DNA from: Actinomycetes bacterium
GTDB taxonomy: Bacteria > Actinomycetota > Actinomycetes > Mycobacteriales > Mycobacteriaceae
NCBI GenBank assembly: GCA_023461275.1
Contig: JAEYMI010000040.1
Coordinates: forward strand, 96,564-160,563
Reading direction: 5' to 3'
DNA length: 64,000 nt
Below the pieces are notes generated by a model. That model was given only the letters and a program-made list of their open reading frames with translations. It was not told the origin of the DNA and searched no databases. Below, in pieces: positions 19,299-29,514 of the stretch (within the stretch, counting starts at the first letter, position 1; every line of letters starts with the position of its first letter). The position numbers and the translations under genes were made by a program.

Positions 19299-20503
19299 CC
19301 GGAACGCGCGCCGCGGACGGCCACGGCGACCTGTCCGATCTGGGCGACATGACGATCAGCGTGCACGGCGGCAATCACGCCCACGGCCCGGCGGTACGGA
19401 CCCCGATCGTGATGGCCAACTCCTACCACCTGCCCGATGCACCAGAGTCGCTGGATTGGTCGGGGGCCGATCAGCTGCTCTACACCCGCAACTCTGGCGC
19501 CAATCAGGTTGCGCTGCAAGAGAAGCTGGCATTGCTGGATCGAGGCGAGGACGCGCTGGCGCTGGCGTCGGGGGTCGCGGCGCTGCACGCGGTGTTCTTC
19601 ACGTTCGTGTCGGCAGGCGACCATGTGGTGGTTTCCGACACCACTTACGAGGCGACGTTCAAACTCTGGACCGACCTACTGCCCCGCAAGTACGGCATCG
19701 AGGCGACCTTCGTCGACATCTCCGACGTCGACGCCGTCCGCGCCGCCATTCGCCCGGAGACCAGGATGCTGGTCACCGAGGTGATCGCCAATCCCACCAC
19801 CAAGGTCGCCGACATCGCCGCGCTGGCCGGGATCGCCCACGATGCCGGGGCCCTGCTGGTGGTCGATTCGACGTTCACTCCCCCGCCCCTCTACCGACCG
19901 CTGGCCGATGGCGCCGATCTCGTCGTGCATTCGCTGACCAAATACATCAACGGCCACGGCGACGCGATGGGTGGCGCAGTGATCGGCAGTGCCGAACTCA
20001 TCGGGCAACTCAAACGTGAGGCCATGGTCGACGTCGGCGGGGTCATTTCCCCCTTCAACGCATGGCTCATCCAACGCGGATCGATCACCCTGCCGATGCG
20101 CCTTGCGCGACACCAGGAATCGGCGGCGGTGCTGGCCGAGGCGTTGTCGGCTGACCCACGCATCGCTTACGTCGCCTACCCCGGGCTGCCGGGGCATCCG
20201 CAGCACGAACTGGCACAACGACAGTTCGACGGACGCGGATTCGGCGCGATGATGGCGTTTGCCGTCGACGGCGATCCGGCCACCCAGAACCGGTTCGTGG
20301 CCAACCTCGGCATCATCACCTCGGCGGTCTCCCTCGGCCACGACGAGTCACTGATCGTGCACGTCGGTACCGGCGGCCCACGGGTGGCGGCTTATCCGGA
20401 CGACTTCCGTCGGTGGGGACACCTGCGGTTCTCGGTGGGCTTGGAGGACGTCGACGATCTCGTCGCCGACATCACCGGCGCCCTCGACGCCACCTTCACC
20501 TGA
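19295..20503 (+). CDS. Cys/Met metabolism PLP-dependent enzyme (methionine gamma-lyase/cystathionine lyase-like)
   Basis: A 402-residue fold-type I PLP enzyme. ATG at 19295 overlaps the preceding stop; a longer in-frame extension lies inside the OpgC-like gene and has no family match. The PLP lysine is in HSLTKYINGHGD, preceded by the VVDSTF Asp block. The N-terminal YTRNSGANQVALQ region departs from the common Tyr-x-Arg...NPT form, so substrate preference cannot be assigned among cystathionine gamma-synthase, cystathionine lyases and methionine gamma-lyase. It is convergent with the PAP2 gene, with an 11-bp gap. Confidence 0.85.
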   Translation: MTGTRAADGHGDLSDLGDMTISVHGGNHAHGPAVRTPIVMANSYHLPDAPESLDWSGADQLLYTRNSGANQVALQEKLALLDRGEDALALASGVAALHAVFFTFVSAGDHVVVSDTTYEATFKLWTDLLPRKYGIEATFVDISDVDAVRAAIRPETRMLVTEVIANPTTKVADIAALAGIAHDAGALLVVDSTFTPPPLYRPLADGADLVVHSLTKYINGHGDAMGGAVIGSAELIGQLKREAMVDVGGVISPFNAWLIQRGSITLPMRLARHQESAAVLAEALSADPRIAYVAYPGLPGHPQHELAQRQFDGRGFGAMMAFAVDGDPATQNRFVANLGIITSAVSLGHDESLIVHVGTGGPRVAAYPDDFRRWGHLRFSVGLEDVDDLVADITGALDATFT

Positions 20504-20514
20504 CTCGCGAACTC

Positions 20515-21597
20515 TCAGCGCGTCACCCAGGCACGCGCGATGTCGAGACGCTGCCAGCCACCGTCGGGTCCGGTCTTGTCCAGCGGGTAGCCCGCAGGCA
20601 GGGCGGTCCGGACCAGGATGTCGCGCAGCGCGGCGTCGCTGAGTCCGGGATGTGCTGCGCGGATGAGGTTTTCGGCGCCGGCGGGCACCGTGAGCGCGGT
20701 GGCGGGACCGGTCGGCAGGAACGAGAACGTGGCCCGCTGCCGGTAGGACGAGACAGCCTGCGGTGTCGGCAGGTAGGGACGCTGGCCGGCGACGATCACC
20801 GGGATCGGGGCTCCGAGCCGCTGGGCGAGCACCGATCGGACCTCGGCGCGGGCAGCGGTGAGCGCCGCGATGACCGTGGGATCGCTGAACATGCCGGCGA
20901 CCGTGGCCTGGGCCTGCATGCGGCCACCGATGACATCGAGCGGGTAGTGCACGCCGAGAACCACTCGGTGGTAACCATATTCGGCTCCGCGCGCCAGGAC
21001 CTGCGGCCCGACCTCCGGGAACAGCGAGGCGATCACGAACGCCTGCGCATAGCCCCAGGCGGTGTGGCCCGACGGGAACGAGCCACTGCCCTTCACCGCC
21101 GCATAGAGATCCGGCCGGCTATCGCCGTAGCGTCGGATCAGTTGCGGGGCAACCTCAAACGGCCGCGGATACTGGAAGTGCTTCTTCTCTTTGGAGGTAC
21201 TGACACGTTTACCGAGGATCGAGTCTTCACCGAAGAGCAGTGCAGCGGTCTTCGGCAGTTGACCAGCTGCGAGTGCTTCGGAGAAGGCCGGGGCCAGCTT
21301 GGAACCCAGCGCGTTGGCGATCGACGGCTTCAGGATCGCGTAATTATCGTCGACGGCGTACCGCGCGACCGCCGGCGAGGCGGTCTGGTTGATCGTCACC
21401 GCCTCGGCCAGGTTCTGCTGCCGGATCAGCGGAGAGGTCTGCGAAAAGCCGTCCAGCACACCGATGTAGTCGGTGCGTGCCGGCGCAGTGTAGGTGGCCG
21501 AAGGGGCTGCCACCGCCGGTGCGGCGACGATGGTCGGCGCGAGCAGTCCGCATCCGATCGCCAACGCTGCGAGTCCCTTGATCATCGTCGGTTTCAT
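20515..21597 (-). CDS. Secreted PAP2-type (class A acid) phosphatase
   Basis: A 360-residue phosphatase. ATG 21597 gives a clean signal peptide (MKPTMIKG, hydrophobic core, then AVAAPS); a longer reading from TTG 21660 would bury that signal. The three PAP2 motifs are present in order: K(x)n-HFQYPRP, PSGHT and YHRVVLGVHYPLD. This matches exported class A acid phosphatases acting on phosphate monoesters or lipid phosphates outside the membrane. The domain after the core (about residues 250-360) is less conserved. It is transcribed toward the PLP-enzyme gene. Confidence 0.88.
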   Translation of the reverse strand: MKPTMIKGLAALAIGCGLLAPTIVAAPAVAAPSATYTAPARTDYIGVLDGFSQTSPLIRQQNLAEAVTINQTASPAVARYAVDDNYAILKPSIANALGSKLAPAFSEALAAGQLPKTAALLFGEDSILGKRVSTSKEKKHFQYPRPFEVAPQLIRRYGDSRPDLYAAVKGSGSFPSGHTAWGYAQAFVIASLFPEVGPQVLARGAEYGYHRVVLGVHYPLDVIGGRMQAQATVAGMFSDPTVIAALTAARAEVRSVLAQRLGAPIPVIVAGQRPYLPTPQAVSSYRQRATFSFLPTGPATALTVPAGAENLIRAAHPGLSDAALRDILVRTALPAGYPLDKTGPDGGWQRLDIARAWVTR

Positions 21598-21715
21598 GAG
21601 TAGAGCGAACGATGCCCGACCGATCAACACCGGTCGCCCACCCATCGCCCAGATGAACAACTGGTGACGAATCGGTCGGAACCCGACAATCCCCTACGCG
21701 GTATGCCCGGGTAGG

Positions 21716-23227
21716 TCAGCGGATTTCGAAGAGGATGCCCCGGCCGATGGCTTCCCGAACCACCGGCAGTGCGGCAGCGGCAAGTGCGTCGGCATCGACG
21801 CCGTGGAACTCGGCGAGCAGACCGATGAGCGCTCCCAACTGCACCTGACCTCGACAGCCGGCCAACAGCGCTCGCGATACCTCGTCGAGACCGAGATGCG
21901 CCGCAGGCCCGCCCGGGCGGGTGACCGTCGATGAGATCTGCTGCCAGCCTTCATCACTCGGCAGGCTCTGCTCCTCGAGGAACACCGGTGCGGTGGCCAG
22001 TCGCGCGTCGAGCAGCGCCTCATCGGTGGTACTGCGCAAGTAGTGACGCCGTGCGAGGAAGGCATCGGCCTCACCGCCGGTGACCTCCTCCCCGGCCGCG
22101 GTGATCTCCTCGAGGATCACCTCGGGCGGTCCGGCGTCGCCGCGCGGACGGGAGCGCATGGTGATCAGTCCCATCCCGATACCGACGACGCCTTCGGCGG
22201 TGAACCAGTCGAGCCACTGCGCAGCACGACGCGCGGAGTCCTGCGCGGATTCACCGGCGTCAGACAGCCACAGCGAGATGTAGCTGATCGGATCCGCGAG
22301 TTCGCGCTGCACCACCCAGGCGTCGAGTCCGGTGCCGGCCAGCCAGCCGCCGACCCGGTCGCGCCAATCCTGTCCGTCGCGGACGATCCAGTTGGCCAGC
22401 ATCTGCGCGGTTCCGCCGGGAGTGAGATGGTCGGGCATCTGACGAATCAGGTCTGCGCACAACGCATCTCCCGCCATACCGGAGTCCCGGTAGATGTAGT
22501 CCTGTCCGCCGACGCCGACGACGAAGGGCGGGTTGGAGACGATGAGGTCGAACCGTTCGCCGGCGACCGGTTCGAACATACTGCCCAGGCGCAGATCCCA
22601 ACTCATTCCGTTGATCCGTGCCGTCGCGGCGGCCAGCGCGATGGCGCGTTCGTTGGTGTCGGTGGCCACGATCGAATCGCAGTGCGCATCCAGATGCAGG
22701 GCCTGAATCCCGCACCCGGTACCGATGTCGAGCGCTCGCTCGACGGGCTGCCGAATGATCGAGCGTGCCAACGACATCGATGCGCCGCCGATGCCGAGCA
22801 CGTGATCGTGGGCGACCGGCCCAGACCGCATCGCGGCGTCCTGATCAGAGATCACCAGATAGTCGCGGACATCGTCGGCGTGCGGCCGGATATCGAGCAA
22901 TGCAAGAACTCGGCCGTCCTCGCCTCGGCCCAGTACCCCGTTGTCGAACAGGGCCACGATACCCGTGCGCGGAAATGCTGCCGCCACATCGTCATCGGCC
23001 TCGTCAGACCCGAGGAGGAACAGCCGGATCACCGTCGCCAGCGACGCCCGCGCATTCTCGACGGCCATGGTCCGCCGCTGCGCCGGCCACCAGATACCGC
23101 GCCCCAGAGCCTCATTGGCCTCGTCACCGAGCAGGTCGGCGACTCCGTCGGCGGTGTAGTCGATGGCCGACAGATCGGCTCGCACCGAATCGATGACACC
23201 CGTGTCGTGCAGCGGTTGCTCGGTCAC
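21716..23227 (-). CDS. HemK/PrmC-like class I SAM methyltransferase (actinobacterial family)
   Basis: A 503-residue protein. GTG 23227 overlaps the upstream HNH stop as GTGA and is preferred over a longer reading that lies inside that gene. An N-terminal domain of about 130 residues precedes a Rossmann methyltransferase with SAM motif ALDIGTGCGIQAL, acidic ATDTN, and the N6-adenine/N5-glutamine signature SNPPFV. The C-terminal 200 residues resemble the accessory region of an uncharacterised mycobacterial family. NPPF enzymes methylate glutamine or adenine amides; the target here is unknown. Confidence 0.82.
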   Translation of the reverse strand: MTEQPLHDTGVIDSVRADLSAIDYTADGVADLLGDEANEALGRGIWWPAQRRTMAVENARASLATVIRLFLLGSDEADDDVAAAFPRTGIVALFDNGVLGRGEDGRVLALLDIRPHADDVRDYLVISDQDAAMRSGPVAHDHVLGIGGASMSLARSIIRQPVERALDIGTGCGIQALHLDAHCDSIVATDTNERAIALAAATARINGMSWDLRLGSMFEPVAGERFDLIVSNPPFVVGVGGQDYIYRDSGMAGDALCADLIRQMPDHLTPGGTAQMLANWIVRDGQDWRDRVGGWLAGTGLDAWVVQRELADPISYISLWLSDAGESAQDSARRAAQWLDWFTAEGVVGIGMGLITMRSRPRGDAGPPEVILEEITAAGEEVTGGEADAFLARRHYLRSTTDEALLDARLATAPVFLEEQSLPSDEGWQQISSTVTRPGGPAAHLGLDEVSRALLAGCRGQVQLGALIGLLAEFHGVDADALAAAALPVVREAIGRGILFEIR

Positions 23228-23949
23228 CGCGACCCACAACCACTCAGCACCCTGCTCATGGCGTCGCGTTCGGCGGCGGTCACCCAGAGCCCATACACAC
23301 GCTTCACGTCGATCTGCCGGGCGACGTATGTGCATCGGTAAGACTTGTCCGGCGGCAGCCAGGTCGCCGCGTCGCCGGCACCCTTGCGCTGGTTGACGTC
23401 GCCCTCGACGGCCTGCAGGTTGCGCGGATCATTGGCGAAGTCACGTCGACGCGTCGAGCTCCACTGCTGTGCGCCCTTCTGCCACGCGTCGGCCAATGCC
23501 ACCACGTGGTCGATCTGGACCTTCGACGAGGTTCGCTGTCCCCGCACGAATGGCACGGTGGTACCGGTATAGCGGTCGACGAGAATCCCCGACATCACGC
23601 GGCAACCATCCGGGTTCAGCGTCACGCCGACCAGGTCGCGCCGCAGGACATCCTCGCGCGTACTGCACCGGTTGTGCCCGAATTCCACGTCGACGTCGTC
23701 ATCCCATCCCTTACCAAATCGAGCACGTGCGTAGCCGGTCTTCGGCGCCCGCCCTTTGACGGGCAACGCCGCCAGTGCCTGCTGGGCGCTCGACGCGACC
23801 GCCGGCGTCGGGGCCGCACCCGCCGGGCTGGGCGCGTCGTAGGTCTGCGACACCGCGATGCCCGCACCGAGCAGCAGCACCGCCACCGGCCCGACCAACC
23901 ATCTGTGCCCGACTCGTCTGGGCACCGTGCTCACATCATTCGCTCTCAT
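23224..23949 (-). CDS. Exported HNH/DUF1524 nuclease
   Basis: A 241-residue protein. ATG 23949 (or the adjacent GTG 23952) follows GGAGG by about 11-14 nt. A hydrophobic segment LVGPVAVLLLGAGIAV near residues 18-34 acts as signal or anchor and is followed by a Pro/Ala-rich linker. The catalytic block is IDHVVALADAW with downstream NDPRNLQAVEGDVNQRKG, the DUF1524/HNH form seen in secreted actinobacterial nucleases. Four cysteines in the mature part suggest disulfides and an extracytoplasmic location. It is translationally coupled to the downstream methyltransferase. Confidence 0.87.
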   Translation of the reverse strand: MRANDVSTVPRRVGHRWLVGPVAVLLLGAGIAVSQTYDAPSPAGAAPTPAVASSAQQALAALPVKGRAPKTGYARARFGKGWDDDVDVEFGHNRCSTREDVLRRDLVGVTLNPDGCRVMSGILVDRYTGTTVPFVRGQRTSSKVQIDHVVALADAWQKGAQQWSSTRRRDFANDPRNLQAVEGDVNQRKGAGDAATWLPPDKSYRCTYVARQIDVKRVYGLWVTAAERDAMSRVLSGCGSR

Positions 23950-24071
23950 CACTGTGCGGGCATCCTCCCACGCCCGGGTCATCGCTGAGAAGCATCCACT
24001 CCGACGGTCCACTCCGACGGTCCGTTTTCGACGACGCTGCGGACATCGAGCCGGTGCGGCATCATCGGGCG

Positions 24072-24671
24072 ATGGACGCGCGCGGACGCCTGATCTTCTA
24101 CTACGGCCCGATGGGCGCCGGAAAGTCGACCTTCGCCCTGCAAACGCAGTTCAACCAGCGACAACGGGGCCGCCAGGGAATCCTGATCACCATGCGGGAC
24201 CGGTCCGGGGCCTCGAAGGTGACCAGCCGCATCGGACTGGAGTCGGCGGCTGAACTGATCGACGACTCGACCGACGTCGGCACTCTCATCACCGATCGGC
24301 ATGAGCAGGCGCCGCTGGACTACGCGATCGTCGACGAAGCGCAGTTCCTCACCGCGCCCCAGGTGGAGCAACTCGCCCAGATCGTCGACGACGAGGCCGT
24401 CGACGTGTTCACCTTCGGCCTGCTCACCGACTTTCGGTCGACGCTGTTCCCCGGCGCGGCGCGGTTGGTCGAGCTCGCCGACGAGGTTCATCGCATGCAG
24501 TCGATCGTGTTGTGTTGGTGTGGAACTCCGGCCTTTCTCAACGCCCGAGTCGTCGACGGACGAGTAGTGCGCGACGGCGATGTGGTGGCCGTCGGGGACA
24601 CCACATCGGGACCGGTCATGTATCAGGCACTGTGCCGCAAGCATTTCATCGACGGGCGGATTCATCGGTGA
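24072..24671 (+). CDS. tdk: Thymidine kinase, type II
   Basis: A 199-residue protein with ATG at 24072. It has the P-loop YGPMGAGKST, the DEAQF catalytic Glu motif, the TFGLLTDFRSTLFPGA lasso-type block, and a C-terminal zinc site built from CWC and C-x2-H. It phosphorylates thymidine in pyrimidine salvage. The order of motifs matches TK1-like bacterial enzymes, and the length is normal. M. tuberculosis lacks tdk, so this is a difference from that genome. Confidence 0.9.
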   Translation: MDARGRLIFYYGPMGAGKSTFALQTQFNQRQRGRQGILITMRDRSGASKVTSRIGLESAAELIDDSTDVGTLITDRHEQAPLDYAIVDEAQFLTAPQVEQLAQIVDDEAVDVFTFGLLTDFRSTLFPGAARLVELADEVHRMQSIVLCWCGTPAFLNARVVDGRVVRDGDVVAVGDTTSGPVMYQALCRKHFIDGRIHR

Positions 24672-24793
24672 CATCCTCGTCCTTGATGAGACCGGCGCAC
24701 CGTCGGGCACTTGTCATGTCTGGGCGTGAATTGGAGGTCGTGGCGCTAGAGTAAGGCTCACGCGGGGGGCCGACGCCGAGAAAGTGACCGGAT

Positions 24794-26956
24794 GTGACCA
24801 GCCCCCCGATCGAGCACAACTCTGCCGCGCGCCGCGGATTTCGCGGTATCTCGTTGCGGGATATGAGCATTGCGTCGAAGATCTTGATGATGCTGCTCGC
24901 GGTGAGCATCGCGTCGGTGGTCGCGACCGGGATCGTCGGCTACATCTCCGGTACCAACGCGATCCGCAAGTCGGTCAACGACAACATGGTGCAGTTGCGC
25001 GAATCCCGCACATCGCAGATCGAAGCGATGTTCACCTCGCTGACCAACACGGTCGCGGTGGTCTCGCACGGCCAGACCGTCATCTCAGCGATGAACGACT
25101 ATTCGCAGGCCTTCGCCGATCTGCGCGCCTCCAACCCGGAGATCTCACCGGCCGACCAGGCTGCTCTGAAGTCCTACTACTCGTCGGTCTTCGCCCCGGA
25201 GATGAGTCGGGAGACCGGCAAGGAGGTCGACCCGTCGATCTACCTGCCAACCGACCGCGCCCAGCAGTATCTGCAGGCCCGCTACACCGTTCCACCGGCC
25301 GGGGATTGGACGAAGGCCATCCAGGTCGGGTCGGCGGGCGATCCGAGTGCGTGGTCGGCGGTCAACGCTCGCCTGCAGCCCTACTTCCGAGACCTGACCG
25401 AGCGCTCGAAGCTCGACGACCTGCTGCTCATCGACCGCGGCGGCAACGTCGTGTACTCGGCGTACAAGGGAGTCGACCTGGGCACCAACCTGATCAACGG
25501 ACCGCTGCAGAGCAGTCAACTGGCCGACGGCTTCGCCAAGGCGATGGCCGCGTCGTCGGCCGACGAAGTGATCGTGACCGACTTCGGCCAATACGCACCT
25601 GCTTTGGGTAAACCGGTCGCCTGGGTGCTCACTCCGGTCGGTTCCGGTGGCTCGATCAACGGGGTGATGGCGTTGCAGGTGCCCGTCGACGGCATCAACG
25701 CGGTGATGACCGGCGACGAACACTGGCAGCAACAGGGACTCGGCAGCACCGGCGAAACCTTCCTGGCCGGGCCCGACAAAACGATGCGGTCCACCTCGCG
25801 GATGCTGATCACCGATCCTGCCCGGTATCGCTCCGATGTGGTCGACGCCGGTACCCCGGCCTCGGTCGCCGATCGGGTGGTGGCGCGCAAGAACCCGATC
25901 CTGCTGCAGCCGGTGGGCGATTCGGCGACGACCGCCGCGCTCACCGGGAAGTCAGGCGTCACCGAGACCAAGGACTATCTGGGCAACAAGGTGCTGGCCG
26001 CGTACGGTCCTGTCGATGTCCCCGGGCTCAACTGGGTACTGGTCGCCAAGATCGACTCCGACGAGGCCTTCGCGCCGGTGAACACCTTCGCCAGGAACCT
26101 CGCGCTGACGACCGCGGGCATCGTGCTGGTGGTCTCGTTGCTGTCGGTGTTGCTGGCGCGGGCATTCGCGCGACCGCTGCGGGTCCTCAATGACGCCGCC
26201 CGCAAGGTCAGCGCCGGCGACTACGGCGTCACGGTCGGCCTACGCAGCCGGGACGAATTGGGCGATCTGGCAGGTTCTTTCAACGACATGAGCCGCAGCC
26301 TGGAAACGAAACAGGCGCTGATCGACAAGCAACGCGACGAGAACCGTGAGCTGTTGACGACGTTGATGCCCGAAGCGCTGGCCGACCGGTATCAGGAAGG
26401 CGAGACGACGATCATCGAGAACCACCGCAACGTCTCGGTGGTGTTCACCGAACTCGCCGGTCTCGATGAGTACACCGCCACCATGCCCGCCGAGGATGCC
26501 GTCCGGGTGCGCTCGGCATTCGCCGACAGTGTCGAATCAGCCGCCCAGGCGCACGGCCTTGACCGCGTGCAGGCACTGCGCGGCGGATTCCTCGCCAGCT
26601 GCGGATTGACCGTTCCCCGTATCGATCACGTCGACCGCAGTGTGCAGTTCGCGTTGGAGGTGCAACGCACCGTACGCAGCCTCAACGCCCAGTTCGGCAC
26701 CGATTTCACGGTGCGCGCCGGAATCGACAGCGGATCGGTCTCGGCGGGACTGGTGGGCAGCAAGTCGATGGTCTACGAGTTGTGGGGCGAGGCGCTCGAC
26801 CTCGCCTACCGGGTACACGCGGCCACCGGTGAGCCGGGAATCTTTGTCAGCCAACGTGTTCGGGATGCGCTGAGCGAGTCGTACGCGTTCACCGCGGCGA
26901 CGATGGACGGCGCCGATCAGGTGTGGTCGCTGGACGCCGAGCGCAGTCATGCGTGA
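24794..26956 (+). CDS. Membrane receptor with dCACHE, HAMP and degenerate nucleotide-cyclase domain
   Basis: A 720-residue protein with a GTG start at 24794. The first membrane helix is near residues 29-52. A long extracytoplasmic region of dCACHE type reaches about residue 430, then a second helix, a HAMP linker (about 455-510) and a class III cyclase-like domain (about 535-715). The two metal-binding aspartates are not conserved: the first site reads VVFTELAGL (Glu for Asp) and the second RGGFLASCG (Gly for Asp). The usual Asn in the VNxAxR block is Asp (ALDLAYRV), though the Arg remains. Catalysis is doubtful. It overlaps the MscS gene by 8 bp and resembles the Rv2435c-Rv2434c pair of M. 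tuberculosis. Confidence 0.88.
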   Translation: MTSPPIEHNSAARRGFRGISLRDMSIASKILMMLLAVSIASVVATGIVGYISGTNAIRKSVNDNMVQLRESRTSQIEAMFTSLTNTVAVVSHGQTVISAMNDYSQAFADLRASNPEISPADQAALKSYYSSVFAPEMSRETGKEVDPSIYLPTDRAQQYLQARYTVPPAGDWTKAIQVGSAGDPSAWSAVNARLQPYFRDLTERSKLDDLLLIDRGGNVVYSAYKGVDLGTNLINGPLQSSQLADGFAKAMAASSADEVIVTDFGQYAPALGKPVAWVLTPVGSGGSINGVMALQVPVDGINAVMTGDEHWQQQGLGSTGETFLAGPDKTMRSTSRMLITDPARYRSDVVDAGTPASVADRVVARKNPILLQPVGDSATTAALTGKSGVTETKDYLGNKVLAAYGPVDVPGLNWVLVAKIDSDEAFAPVNTFARNLALTTAGIVLVVSLLSVLLARAFARPLRVLNDAARKVSAGDYGVTVGLRSRDELGDLAGSFNDMSRSLETKQALIDKQRDENRELLTTLMPEALADRYQEGETTIIENHRNVSVVFTELAGLDEYTATMPAEDAVRVRSAFADSVESAAQAHGLDRVQALRGGFLASCGLTVPRIDHVDRSVQFALEVQRTVRSLNAQFGTDFTVRAGIDSGSVSAGLVGSKSMVYELWGEALDLAYRVHAATGEPGIFVSQRVRDALSESYAFTAATMDGADQVWSLDAERSHA

Positions 26957-28340
26957 CGTGACCACGCAGCCGTGGTTCTGGCCGGCGCTGATCGTGGTGA
27001 TCGGGCTTCCGGTGTGCCTGCTCGTGCTGGGCGAACTCCGCGGATACCTCGTGCGCCGCGAGAGCGCTTGGGCAAAGCCGGTCGGGTTGCTGCGGACGTT
27101 CGTCGTCCCGGTGCTCGCGCTGTGGCTGCTGCTGCGCGAGCTCGACGGCAGCGACGTCGACGTCACGTTCACCCGGATCGTGGCCACGGTCTTCGGCTTC
27201 GCGGTGATCCTGCTGCTGCTGTCCGGCGCCGATGCCGCCCTGTTCGGGAGCCCAGAGCCGGGCACCTGGCGGGCTCGGTTGCCCGGCATCTTCATCGATA
27301 TCGGCCGGCTGGTGCTGGTGGTGATCGGCGCAGCCGTACTGATGTCGACGGTGTGGGGCATGAACGTCGGCGGCCTGTTCGCCGCGCTCGGCGTGACCTC
27401 CATCGTCATCGGCCTCGCGCTGCAGGGTGCCGTCGGCCCGGTGATCGCCGGGTTGTTCCTGCTGTTTGAGCAGCCGTTTCGGCTCGGCGATTGGCTGGAG
27501 ACCGCGACGGCGACCGGCCGGGTGGTCGAAGTCAATTGGCGCGCAGTGCATATCGAGACCGGGAGTGGCCTGCAGATCATCCCGAACGCCCTGCTGGCCA
27601 CCGGATCGTTCAAGAACATGAGCCGCACCTCCGGCGGAAAGCACAGTGCGGGAACCACTTTGACGTTCTCGGTCAACGACGCCCCCGACGAGGTGGTGAG
27701 CATGCTGTACCGGGTGGCAGGTGACATCGCACCGCTGGCCGGGACGACGCCGTCGGTCACCGTGTCCGGCGCGGGTGAATACTCCGTATCAATCCCCATC
27801 AGCTCCCCCGCCGACGCCGGCCGGGTGAAAGCGACGCTGAGCCGTCATGCCTGGTACGCCGCACGTCGCGCCGGGCTGCACCTCGACGACGCGGAGTACG
27901 AGTTCCCGGAACGTCCGACCGTCGATCAGCTTCGACGGTCCGGGACCACGCTCGGGATCTCCGAAGACCTCGCCGGTGAGCTCGCGACGACGACCCAGAT
28001 CCTGCGGTACGCCGAGGGCGAGGTGATCCAACACATCGGTGCCGTCCCTGCGGATCTGCTGGTCATCGTCGGCGGCTCGGTGTCGCTGATCGCGCGGTCA
28101 CGCAACGGCGAGGAGGCGGACCTGACCGCCCTGGGCGCGGGTGACTACCTCGGCTTGACCACTCTGACCCGCCAGCCAGTGGTGTCCACGGCTATCGCGG
28201 CCGCTCCGACCACGGTGATCGCGATTCCGCGCAGCGCCACCGAGGACATGGTGCGCCGCCGGCCCGCCCTGGCCCGGCAACTCGGTGACGCCATCGAAGA
28301 ACGGCGCAGCGCGGCCCGAACGGCGTTTGACCGGGCCTGA
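26949..28340 (+). CDS. MscS-type mechanosensitive channel with cyclic-nucleotide-binding domain
   Basis: A 463-residue protein. ATG 26949 lies inside the last codons of the cyclase-like gene. Four to five N-terminal membrane helices lead to the MscS pore helix and beta domain (GLFAALGVTSIVIGLALQGA, then FEQPFRLGDWL, and a conserved IIPNALL). The C-terminal part, about residues 320-440, reads as a cNMP-binding fold with VIQHIG and GAGDYLGL blocks. This MscCG/Rv2434c-like architecture suggests a channel whose opening may be modulated by cAMP or by the receptor encoded just upstream. Its stop codon lies inside a 17-bp tandem duplication. Confidence 0.9.
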   Translation: MRDVTTQPWFWPALIVVIGLPVCLLVLGELRGYLVRRESAWAKPVGLLRTFVVPVLALWLLLRELDGSDVDVTFTRIVATVFGFAVILLLLSGADAALFGSPEPGTWRARLPGIFIDIGRLVLVVIGAAVLMSTVWGMNVGGLFAALGVTSIVIGLALQGAVGPVIAGLFLLFEQPFRLGDWLETATATGRVVEVNWRAVHIETGSGLQIIPNALLATGSFKNMSRTSGGKHSAGTTLTFSVNDAPDEVVSMLYRVAGDIAPLAGTTPSVTVSGAGEYSVSIPISSPADAGRVKATLSRHAWYAARRAGLHLDDAEYEFPERPTVDQLRRSGTTLGISEDLAGELATTTQILRYAEGEVIQHIGAVPADLLVIVGGSVSLIARSRNGEEADLTALGAGDYLGLTTLTRQPVVSTAIAAAPTTVIAIPRSATEDMVRRRPALARQLGDAIEERRSAARTAFDRA

Positions 28341-28358
28341 GGTTTGACCGGGCCTGAG
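28325..28358 (+). repeat. Perfect 17-bp tandem duplication at the MscS stop codon
   Basis: The unit GTTTGACCGGGCCTGAG at 28325-28341 is repeated exactly at 28342-28358. The first copy encodes the last residues and stop of the MscS-cNMP protein; the second places an extra TGA downstream. It looks like a recent slippage or duplication event. Confidence 0.9.
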
Positions 28359-28380
28359 GTGCGTGGTTGCATCTGGAGAT

Positions 28381-29199
<819 letters not shown>

Positions 29200-29514
29200 G
29201 TCGGCGTCGGGAACGGCGCAGAATCTGGGCTACGCCCTGCAGTGGCCGGCCTTCGCCGTCGCGGCGATCTACGCCTACCGACGGTTCGTCGTCCTCGAAA
29301 GCGATCCCGAGGAAGTCCGCAAGGCCTCGCCGTCGGCTCGCGGCGCCACCGAGATTCCGGCCGGCCTGCTGCCCGAGCGACCCACCACACCCAGCGCGTC
29401 GTCGTTGAGCATCGACGACCGCAATGATGACGCCCTCGCCGAGTACAACCGCGCGCTCGCCGAGCTGAACCGCACCTCCGCGCCCAGTACCGCCACAGAG
29501 AAGGAAGACCATCA

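Noticed and set aside
24711..24752. TTGTCA and TAGAGT as a promoter for the cyclase-like gene
   Set aside because: The 30-bp gap between them is too long for a standard promoter; TAGAGT alone may be a -10, but that is too weak to list.
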